Source: DASRAP01 sp035277145
GTDB lineage: Bacteria; Gemmatimonadota; Gemmatimonadetes; Gemmatimonadales; Gemmatimonadaceae
Assembly (NCBI GenBank): GCA_035277145.1
Contig: DATELA010000066.1
Location: 5,975-69,974, forward strand
Length of the DNA: 64,000 bases
Direction: 5' to 3'
Below the pieces are notes generated by a model. It worked only from the letters and a program-made list of their open reading frames with translations, made no database searches and had not been told where the DNA came from. The position numbers and the translations under genes were made by a program. Of this stretch, positions 48,835-57,400 are shown piece after piece (position 1 is the stretch's first letter; each line of letters opens with the position of its first letter).

Positions 48835-49743
48835 ATGGACCGGAAGAAGCGATCGCTGTGGAGCCGCATCAAGGATGTCGCGCTCCTCGATGTCGGCGTT
48901 CTGGCGCGCGGTGGTCCCGATAAGAACACGCTCGAACAGCTCGAAGAAGTTCTGCTCGAAGCCGATCTCGGTGTAACGGTGACGTCGCGTCTGGTCGAGG
49001 GCGTCGAGCGCCTCGCGAAACGCGGCGAGGTCAAGACGCCCGACGCGTTTCGCGATGCGCTCGCCGCCGACATCGAAAGCGCGCTGCGCGCGGGGAATAG
49101 TGAGTCGTCGCTCGTGCGCGCGCTGCAATCGCCGACCGTCATCATGGTGCTCGGCGTAAACGGCGCGGGAAAAACGACATTCATCGGCAAGCTGTCGTCT
49201 GCGTTGAAGCGCGACGGGCATCGCGTGCTTGTTGCTGCGGCCGACACGTTTCGCGCGGGTGCAATCGATCAGTTGCGCGTGTGGGCCGAACGGACGGGCG
49301 TTGAATTTGTCGGCGGCAAACCGGGAGGAGATCCTGCCGCGGTTGGCTTCGACGCAATTGACGCTGCGATTGCGCGCGGATGCGATACCGTCATTGTCGA
49401 TACGGCTGGACGTTTGCACACGAGCGACGCGCTCATGGAAGAATTGAAGAAAGTCCATCGCGTGATTGCGAAACGATTGTCCGGCGCCCCGCACGAATCA
49501 TTGCTCGTGCTCGATGGAACGATCGGGCAGAACGCAATTGTGCAGGCGAAATCGTTTGCTGCTGCAGTGCCTGTCACGGGTTTGGTCGTGACGAAGCTCG
49601 ACGGTACAGCGAAGGGCGGGGTTGTCGTCGCGGTGCACGACGCACTCAACGTCCCGATCAAGTTCATCGGTGTCGGCGAAAGCGTGAACGATCTCGAGCG
49701 TTTCGACGCCGCGCGTTTCGCGCGCTCGCTGCTCAACGAATGA
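48835..49743 (+). CDS. ftsY: FtsY signal recognition particle receptor
   Basis: SRP receptor GTPase that docks ribosome-SRP complexes at the membrane. 302 aa from the ATG at 48835, with TAGGAG just before it. The open frame upstream is a shadow. The NG domain has the P-loop GVNGAGKTTFIGKLS, the insertion-box motif AADTFRAGAIDQL, DTAGRLH and TKLDGTAKGG. The acidic A domain of E. coli FtsY is missing; only a short MDRKKRSLWSRIK lead is left, as in many short FtsY proteins. It overlaps recG by 4 bases (ATGA). Confidence 0.95.
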   Translation: MDRKKRSLWSRIKDVALLDVGVLARGGPDKNTLEQLEEVLLEADLGVTVTSRLVEGVERLAKRGEVKTPDAFRDALAADIESALRAGNSESSLVRALQSPTVIMVLGVNGAGKTTFIGKLSSALKRDGHRVLVAAADTFRAGAIDQLRVWAERTGVEFVGGKPGGDPAAVGFDAIDAAIARGCDTVIVDTAGRLHTSDALMEELKKVHRVIAKRLSGAPHESLLVLDGTIGQNAIVQAKSFAAAVPVTGLVVTKLDGTAKGGVVVAVHDALNVPIKFIGVGESVNDLERFDAARFARSLLNE

Positions 49744-51833
49744 CGGCGGACCGGCGCGCAGGGTCGGGGCGGGTCGCGCTCCATACGCGGGTCAATTACC
49801 TGAAAGGCGTGGGTCCGCGTCGCGCGGACGCATTTCGCAGAATCGGCGTATTCACCGCGCACGATTTGCTGTTGCACATCCCGCATCGCTACGAAGACGC
49901 GACGACCGTGATGCCGATCGTGAAGCTCGAAGTCGGTGCGACCGGTACGGTGATTGGCCGCGTGGTTTCGAAGGGGATTCTCCCGACGCGTCGCGGTCTG
50001 CGAATCTTCCAGGCTGTCCTGCGCGACTCATCGGGATTGATCGAGGCAGCGTGGCCGGGTCAACCGTTTCTCGATCGCGTCATTCGCGAGGGCGATTTAC
50101 TGCTCGTGTCCGGATCGGTCCGATTCTACCACGGACGCCAACTGCAACCGCGCGAAACGATCAACCTCGGCCCCGACGAAGACACTGCCGGTGGAAAAGT
50201 TCTCGCCGTGTATCCGGCGACCGAAGGACTGCCATTCAAAGTCATACGCGGAATCATCGATCAGCATCTCGACGCGCTGTTGCCGCAAGTCGAGGAATAC
50301 CTGCCGGCGTCGATCATTGCAGCGGCTGATGTTCCGACGCTGAACGATGCGCTGCGTCTCGTTCACCGTCCGACGTCCGTTGCAGAGGCGCTGCGCGGAC
50401 GCGCGCGGCTCGCGTTCGAAGAATTGTTGTGCGTGCAGTTGCTGCATTTGCGCGCGCGCGATGTCGCGCGTGATGCGCGCGCAGGAATTCGATTTGAAAA
50501 CAAGCGCGATCTCACAACGAAGCTGCGCGAATCGTTGCCGTTCACGCTTACGGCGGCGCAGGTGCGCGTCATTCGCGAAATCGTCGGTGACATGTGTTCG
50601 CCGCAACGCATGCACCGGTTATTGCAGGGTGATGTCGGGAGTGGGAAGACGGTGGTGGCACTCTTTGCGTCTTTGCTCGCTATGGAAAACGGCTTCCAGG
50701 CCGCCATCATGGCGCCCACTGAACTCCTCGCCGAGCAACATCACCGCACATTCTCGAAACTCCTCGCTCCGCTTGGCGTCGAGCCGATTCTCGTTGCCGG
50801 GTCGCTCTCAGCGAAAGCGCGACGCGCAGTGGCAACGCGGCTCGCGAGTGTAGAGCCGCTGCTCGCAGTGGGTACGCACGCGCTCGCGGAAACATCAACC
50901 GAATTTGCGCGACTCGGAATCGCGGTCATCGACGAACAACATCGCTTTGGCGTCGAGCAGCGCGCGGCGCTGGGCGAAAAGGGCAGGCGTCCCGATGTGT
51001 TGTTGATGAGCGCAACGCCCATTCCGCGTTCGCTCGCGCTCACGCTCTATGGAGACCTCGATGTGTCCGTCGTCGACGAGCTTCCTCCAGGGCGCGAACC
51101 GGTGACGACGGCTCTGCGGCCGAACAAGGCACGCGCCAAGGTCTACGAGTTCATCCACGAACAGCTTGTCGCCGGGCGGCAGGCTTACATCGTCTATCCC
51201 GTGATCGACCCGAGCGACAAACACTCGCTCAAAGCGGCGACGGCGGAGTTCGAAACGCTGAGCACCGAAACGTTTGCCGACCGAAAGCTGGCCTTGCTGC
51301 ACGGTCGGCTCGACCCGGAGGAACGCGACGCGGTCATGCGCCAATTCCGTGACGGCGCTATCGACATTCTGGTCGCGACGACGGTGATCGAAGTGGGCAT
51401 AGACGTCGCGAACGCGACGGTAATGGTGGTCGAGCACCCGGAGCGATTCGGTCTCGCGCAATTGCACCAGCTGCGTGGCCGCGTCGGGCGGGGCCGTGAG
51501 CGGAGCTACTGCATTCTCATTGGCGACCCGTCTCCCGAAACGCGCGAGCGTCTGCAGCTGTTCGTGGGAACGAGCGACGGGTTTGAGATCGCCCGGGCGG
51601 ACCTGCGGTTTCGCGGTATGGGGGACCTGTTTGGGGAGCGGCAAAGCGGGGTGCCGACGTTTCGTATTGCCGATCCCATTGAGCGGGACGCTTCGCTCAA
51701 CGAAATCGCGCGAACCACCGCCGTCGAGTTGCTCGCCGCCGATCCAACACTCTCCAAACGGGAGAACGCGGGCCTGGCGAAGGTGCTTCGGGAGCGCTAT
51801 CGGCGCGCGTTGGAGCTGTTTCGGGTCGGTTAG
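49740..51833 (+). CDS. recG: RecG ATP-dependent DNA helicase
   Basis: Branch-migration helicase for stalled forks and Holliday junctions. 697 aa from the ATG at 49740 (ATGA overlap with ftsY). The N-terminal wedge domain with an OB fold (VGPRRADAFRRIGV, PHRYED) is followed by helicase motifs: I LLQGDVGSGKT, II IDEQHRFG, III MSATPIPRSLAL, and VI LHQLRGRVGRG. The C-terminal TRG-type segment is present. Full family length. It ends this gene group. Confidence 0.95.
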   Translation: MTADRRAGSGRVALHTRVNYLKGVGPRRADAFRRIGVFTAHDLLLHIPHRYEDATTVMPIVKLEVGATGTVIGRVVSKGILPTRRGLRIFQAVLRDSSGLIEAAWPGQPFLDRVIREGDLLLVSGSVRFYHGRQLQPRETINLGPDEDTAGGKVLAVYPATEGLPFKVIRGIIDQHLDALLPQVEEYLPASIIAAADVPTLNDALRLVHRPTSVAEALRGRARLAFEELLCVQLLHLRARDVARDARAGIRFENKRDLTTKLRESLPFTLTAAQVRVIREIVGDMCSPQRMHRLLQGDVGSGKTVVALFASLLAMENGFQAAIMAPTELLAEQHHRTFSKLLAPLGVEPILVAGSLSAKARRAVATRLASVEPLLAVGTHALAETSTEFARLGIAVIDEQHRFGVEQRAALGEKGRRPDVLLMSATPIPRSLALTLYGDLDVSVVDELPPGREPVTTALRPNKARAKVYEFIHEQLVAGRQAYIVYPVIDPSDKHSLKAATAEFETLSTETFADRKLALLHGRLDPEERDAVMRQFRDGAIDILVATTVIEVGIDVANATVMVVEHPERFGLAQLHQLRGRVGRGRERSYCILIGDPSPETRERLQLFVGTSDGFEIARADLRFRGMGDLFGERQSGVPTFRIADPIERDASLNEIARTTAVELLAADPTLSKRENAGLAKVLRERYRRALELFRVG

Positions 51834-52077
51834 CGTGATGCGCGCCACACGCCAATGCCCGGAAATCGACAATTCGGTGACGCGGGTCCGTTTTCGCTGC
51901 GGAAACCGGGGTGGGATGCTGGCCCCAGTTTCACTGTCCACCTAGTTTTGTAGCGGCTTCAGATGGCTCGATGTGAGCCGAAGAACCTCACGTGACTTTT
52001 GCTCGGGTTTGTCGCTCTTGGTGAGCGGCCCGCTCGGTCGCGATGCAGCGCGCAACGTGTGAGGACGAGGATCCGGC
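51834..52077 (+). other. Intergenic region before the kinase gene
   Basis: 244 bases without an open frame that looks coding. GGCTC-GATGT-GAGCC (about 51966-51980) is a small stem of 5 bp with no T-run. GAGGACGAGG lies just before the kinase ATG and could be its ribosome site. No convincing promoter is seen, although one is expected for the kinase-lipoprotein set. Confidence 0.35.
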
Positions 52078-54459
52078 ATGTCGACAACCCAGATGGACTG
52101 CGAGCGATGCGGCGCGACAGTTGAAGCTGGAGCGCGCTTTTGCATCAGCTGCGGTGCCGACGTGTCCGCCCAACAAGGCGAGTTAGCGACTCGCCAAATA
52201 TCCGTCGAGAAGTCCACGACGCAGCAACTGCACAATCGCATGATGCAGACGCTGCGCGAAGCGACCATCGGCGAATACGAAGTGCTCGCAGAACTCGGCC
52301 GCGGCGGTATGGCGACGGTATACCTCGCGCACGATATCGCGCTCGGCCGCAAAGTGGCGATCAAAGTCATGTCGCCGCATTTGCTCGAGGGCGAAGGAAT
52401 GGTGGACCGCTTCAAACTCGAAGCGCGTACGGCTGCGCAGCTCTCGCATCCGCACGTCATCCCGATTTTCGCGGTCAAAGAAACCGAGACCGTGCTGTTC
52501 TTCGTGATGAAGTTCATCGAAGGACGCGCACTCGATTCGATCATCAAACAAATCGGTCCGCTGCCGATCCCGATGGTGCGGGACATCCTCACCAAGGTGG
52601 GTCAGGCACTCGGCTACGCGCATCGCCGCGGGGTTGTGCACCGCGACGTGAAGCCCGGCAACATCATGATCGACGAAGAGGGAACGCCGATCGTGACCGA
52701 CTTCGGCATTGCGAAGGTCGCGCAGGCGCGCAACCTCACGATGACCGGCGCGACGATCGGTACGCCGTCGTACATGAGTCCGGAGCAATGCTCCGCGCTC
52801 GAAGTCACGGGCGCGTCGGACCAGTACTCGCTCGGTATCGTCGCGTATGAAATGCTCACGGGGAAAGTGCCGTTTACGGCTGACTCCGTGGTGCAAATCA
52901 TGTTCAAGCACTGCCACGACGATCCGGAGCCGGTAGAGAATTTGCGGCCGGATTGTCCGCCAGAGTTGGCCGAGATGGTGAACAAGATGTTGGCCAAGAC
53001 CGCGGACACGCGGTGGGAGACGCTCGAAGCCGCTGTGCAGAATTTGGGTACGCAGACGACGCTGTCGTTTGACGATCCGTTCCGCACGCAGCTCGCTGGG
53101 TTGGCGAAAGAAGGCAGCCACCGCGAACTCCTCGCGCGCGTCAGCACGCCGAAGAGTCCAATTCCGAAGGTCACGTCTGGTCCGCGCTCCGCGACGGCGA
53201 AACGCACGGCGGCCGGCGCACGCGGAAAGACCGGAATGGGAACGGCTGCGGACCCGGATGCGACGCGCGTTGCTGGGATGACGTACCAGACGATGACGGT
53301 ACCGTCTCGCAAGGCACCGTTCGTCGCGGGAATTGCAGCGGCGTTTGTGTTTGTCGCGGGCGCAGCGTTGTGGATCATGAAGCCGTGGGAAGACAAGTCG
53401 GCAGGCGGGACGCAGGGGGCGGATCCGTCCATTACGCAGGCGCCCGCGGGTAATGCGAATACGCCTCCCGCCGGCAACGCCGGCCAGGCAGAGACACCGC
53501 CGACCACGACGCCTACAACAACTGAACAACCGACGACGCCGGCGCGAATCGGTTCGATTTCGATTACTAACGCCCCGTCATCCGCGATCGCGCAGGGGAC
53601 CGCGCTGCAACTCGGCGCCGAAGTTCGCGACGATCAGGGCAGGCCGATGCGCGGGCGCACATTGACGTGGCGCTCGAACAATCAAAATGTGCAAGTGTCG
53701 ACGTCCGGTTTCGTCACCGCGCTACTGCCTGGTCAGTCGACCATAACGGTGTCTGGTGGGGATGGAGTGAGTGCGACAGCGACAATCAACGTTGCCGCGC
53801 CAGTGTCCGCCGCGACGCCGCAGAATACTCAGCCGGTTGAAACGGTGGCGCGTGTTGATGTCGGTGGTGACAACTCGCTCGAAGTCGGCAAGACATCCAA
53901 CTTCAGCGCGCAACCGCGAAGCGCGAACGGCAGTGCGATGAGGGCTGACGTGTCGTGGAGTTCGAGTAATCGTTCCGTCGCGACAGTCAGCGACGCCGGT
54001 GTTGTTACCGCGATCGGCGCGGGTACCACGGTAATTACCGCAACCGCGGGCCAAGGCAGTGGCACGATGAGCGTGACGGTTACGGCACCGGTCGTGAATG
54101 TGCCGCCGCCGACGCCGGCCGGCCCGACTCCCGCCGAGCGCGACGCGGCTATCGAGGCAGTCATTCAGAACTACGCCAAGGCGCTCGAGTCGCGCGACGT
54201 GACCAAAGTTTCCGCGGCGTACCCTGGAATGACCTCGGCGGAGCGTACGAATTTGAGCAGGTCGCTTCCATCCATGGACAATCTGCGAGTGATCTTCCGC
54301 GTCACGAACATCACCGAGATTCGCGACGGTGTGGCGACGGCGCGCGTGAACGGAACGTACAATTTCTTGAACAACCGCCGTCCTGAAACGGCGAACATCA
54401 ACGTTGAAGCGACGCTTGAACGCGCTGCGAGTGGCTGGCGCCTAATCCAAATCAAATAG
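52078..54459 (+). CDS. Zinc-ribbon Ser/Thr protein kinase with extracytoplasmic Ig-like domains
   Basis: 793 aa. A zinc ribbon (C8, C11, C22, C25) is followed by a Hanks-type kinase domain (about 66-325). The glycine loop is GRGGMATVY, with catalytic Lys96 in VAIKVM, Asp190 in HRDVKPGN and Asp208 in DFGIAK; all are intact. One membrane helix lies at about 414-434, then a Pro/Thr-rich linker and two Big_2-like Ig domains (about 490-575 and 588-670). A C-terminal domain (about 685-793) resembles a SnoaL/Cif-like fold by pattern only. The outer part should sense or bind a surface ligand. The next gene starts one base after its stop (with GTG) and encodes an Ig-repeat protein. Confidence 0.9.
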   Translation: MSTTQMDCERCGATVEAGARFCISCGADVSAQQGELATRQISVEKSTTQQLHNRMMQTLREATIGEYEVLAELGRGGMATVYLAHDIALGRKVAIKVMSPHLLEGEGMVDRFKLEARTAAQLSHPHVIPIFAVKETETVLFFVMKFIEGRALDSIIKQIGPLPIPMVRDILTKVGQALGYAHRRGVVHRDVKPGNIMIDEEGTPIVTDFGIAKVAQARNLTMTGATIGTPSYMSPEQCSALEVTGASDQYSLGIVAYEMLTGKVPFTADSVVQIMFKHCHDDPEPVENLRPDCPPELAEMVNKMLAKTADTRWETLEAAVQNLGTQTTLSFDDPFRTQLAGLAKEGSHRELLARVSTPKSPIPKVTSGPRSATAKRTAAGARGKTGMGTAADPDATRVAGMTYQTMTVPSRKAPFVAGIAAAFVFVAGAALWIMKPWEDKSAGGTQGADPSITQAPAGNANTPPAGNAGQAETPPTTTPTTTEQPTTPARIGSISITNAPSSAIAQGTALQLGAEVRDDQGRPMRGRTLTWRSNNQNVQVSTSGFVTALLPGQSTITVSGGDGVSATATINVAAPVSAATPQNTQPVETVARVDVGGDNSLEVGKTSNFSAQPRSANGSAMRADVSWSSSNRSVATVSDAGVVTAIGAGTTVITATAGQGSGTMSVTVTAPVVNVPPPTPAGPTPAERDAAIEAVIQNYAKALESRDVTKVSAAYPGMTSAERTNLSRSLPSMDNLRVIFRVTNITEIRDGVATARVNGTYNFLNNRRPETANINVEATLERAASGWRLIQIK

Positions 54460-54460
54460 C

Positions 54461-57400
54461 GTGAGCACATCCAGCGGTCGCCGACGCGGGCGGTTCTACA
54501 ACAATTGGCCCTTCCGCATCGGAGTGGGCGTGATCGCTGGCGCATTGATTTACGCCTGCGACGTCACCGATCCCACGCTGATCTCGACCGCGATTCAATC
54601 GCTCGAGATGTCGCCGTCCAACGACACCGTCATCGTTGGAGACTCAATCAAGCTGAACGCCGTCGGCACGAGCATGCGTGGCGTGAAGCTCATTCAACCA
54701 GGCGCCGTCTGGACGACGAGTAACGCGTCCATCGCTACGGTTTCATCAACCGGTACGGTCACTGGCGTTGGTGGCGGAACGGCAATGATCACGGCGTCAT
54801 TCCTCGGCTATACGGCGAGCGCGGACGTCCTGGTGACACCGCCGCCGACGTTTGATCTCACGACCGGCACCATCGGATTCACCGGCGTCGCGAACGCGCC
54901 TGTTCCCGCGGCGCAGGAAGTGCTGATCTCCAACAGCGGCGGCGGCATTCTTTCCGGCATCGCTGTCGATTCCATTGTGTACTCGGGCGCTGCGAGCGAT
55001 TGGCTCCTCGCCGATGTCGGCGACGGCATCGAGCCGGACACGCTGACGTTGCAGCCAAGTCGCAGCGATCTGCCGGTGGGTGTGCATTCGGCGGTCGTGT
55101 TCATGTCTGCGCCGAAAGCGACGAACAATCCGCAGCAAGTTGCCGTCACGTTCGACGTGGGTGTTGGCGCAGCAGCGTCAATTGCGCTCGATGTGGGCGA
55201 CGGCCAGAGCGCGGTCGTGAATACGGCGGTTGCGATCGATCCTTCGGTCGTCGTGCGTGATGCGTTCAACAATCCAGTACCGGGCACATCGGTCACGTTT
55301 GCGATTTCGGGTGGCGGCGGTGCTGTTGTGCCCGTGACATCCATCCTCACGGATGTGAACGGACGCGCGACGGTGACGTCGTGGACGCTCGGTACTCTCG
55401 TTGGCGCGAATGCACTATCGGCCACATCCGCGGGGCTGACGGGTAGTCCGGTCACGTTCAGTGCGATGGGCACGCCGGCGGCCGCAGCGCAGATCGCGAT
55501 TTGGTCGGGCAATGGGCAATCGGCGACGGTCGGAACAGCGGTCGGTGCAGTGCCGACGGTTTTTGTCGCCGACCAATTCGGCAACGCGGTCAGCGGAACG
55601 TCGGTGACATTCGCCGTGACAGGCGGCGGCGGGAGCGGCACTGGTCTCACAACGACGAGCAACGCGAGCGGATTCGCATCGGTAGGCAGCTGGACGCTCG
55701 GCACTGTCGTTGGCGTGAACAGCATGAGCGCGACATCCGCGGGCCTCACCGGAAGCCCGCTGACGTTTACGGCGACGGGCACGGTCGGCGCCGCAACGCA
55801 AATCGTGAAGACCGCCGGTGATGCACAAACCGCAACCGCCGGGAGCGCCGTCGCGACGGCACCGTCGGCGACGGTGCGCGACCAATTCGGCAATGGCGTG
55901 CCGGGAGTCTCGGTCACGTTCGCGGTGACGGGTGGCGGCGGTACCGTGAATCCCACGACGCCAATCCTTACGAACGCATCCGGTGTCGCTCAGGTCACGA
56001 GCTGGACTCTTGGCACGGTCGCGGGCGCGAATTCACTCAGCGCAACGTCGGGCGGACTCACTGGCAGTCCGCTGACGTTCACCGCGACGGGTAATCCGGG
56101 CGCGGCAACGACCATCGCGAAATTCGGCGGCGACTTGCAAACCGATTCCATCGGCAAGACGCTCACGACCGCTTTGCAAGTTCGTGTTACCGATGCACTC
56201 GGTAACGCTGTGTCGGGAATCGTCGTGACGTGGGCGGGCACCGGTGGTGCATCGCTCGCAACGCCAACATCTGCAACCAACGCAAGTGGCGTGGCTTCGA
56301 ACACGATCACACTGGGCAATACAGCCGGTGCGCAAGGTGCGACGGCGACGGCCGCCGGACTCAGCGGTTCGCCGCTCAGCTTCAGCGCCACTGCGACTGC
56401 TGGCAATGCAACAACTATTGCGTTGAATGCAGGCAATGCGCAGACGGACACCATTGGCGCGACGCTCACGCAATACTCGGTGCGCGTGTCAGACCGCGCG
56501 AACAATTCGAAGAGCGGTGTGACCGTCACATGGGCGGCTGCCGCGGGCACGATCACGCCGTCGTCGGTGACGAACGCGAGCGGCATCGCGGTTGCGACGC
56601 GCGTGCTTGGTAACACGGCGGGTGCGCAACCGTCGAGTGCAACGGTCGCGGGCCTCACGGGATCGCCGGTCAACTTCACGGCCACAGCGAACGCGGGTAA
56701 TCCGAACACAATCGTTCTGAACGCGGGCAACGCGCAGACGGATACGATCAGCAAGACGCTGCCGATTGCGTACGCGGTACTCATCAGGGACCGCGCGTCG
56801 AATCCTGTCAGCGGCGCAACGGTGAATTGGTCCGCAACGGGCGGAACAATTACGCCGTCGTCGGTCACGAACGCGTCTGGTATTGCGACCGCAACGCGCG
56901 TACTCGGTACGGTTGTCGGTCCGCATCCGTCGACCGCGACGGCTGTCGCGTTGCCTGGATCTCCGATTGCGTTTACCGCGACCGCGACGCCGGGTAACGC
57001 GACCACGCTGTTGATCAACGCCGGCGACGGTCAGGGCGCGACGGTCAATACCGCGCTTCCGATTGCGCCGTCGGCGAAGGTGACGGACCGCGCAGGAAAC
57101 GCGGTGCAGGGAATCAATGTCACCTTTGCCACTGCGCCTGGGAATAACGGCGCTGTCGTCCCGGTCACTGCGATTGCAACGAACGCAGCAGGCGTCGCGC
57201 AGCTGACATCGTGGACGATGGGGTCGGTTGCGAAACCCGATACGATGTTCGCAACATCGGCGGGTCTCACCGGTAGTCCGCTCCGCTTCACCGCGAACGC
57301 AATCAGTGGTTCGGCGTCGCAGATGGCGATGAGCGGCGGCAACGCGCAGACGGACACGATTGGCGCGACGCTCGCGCAGTACTCCGTGCTGATCACCGAT

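Noticed and set aside
55990..57018. 342-aa minus-strand frame opposite the Ig-repeat gene
   Set aside because: Its Val/Ala/Pro repeats are the complement of the Ig-repeat codons; no start signal or independent family likeness.
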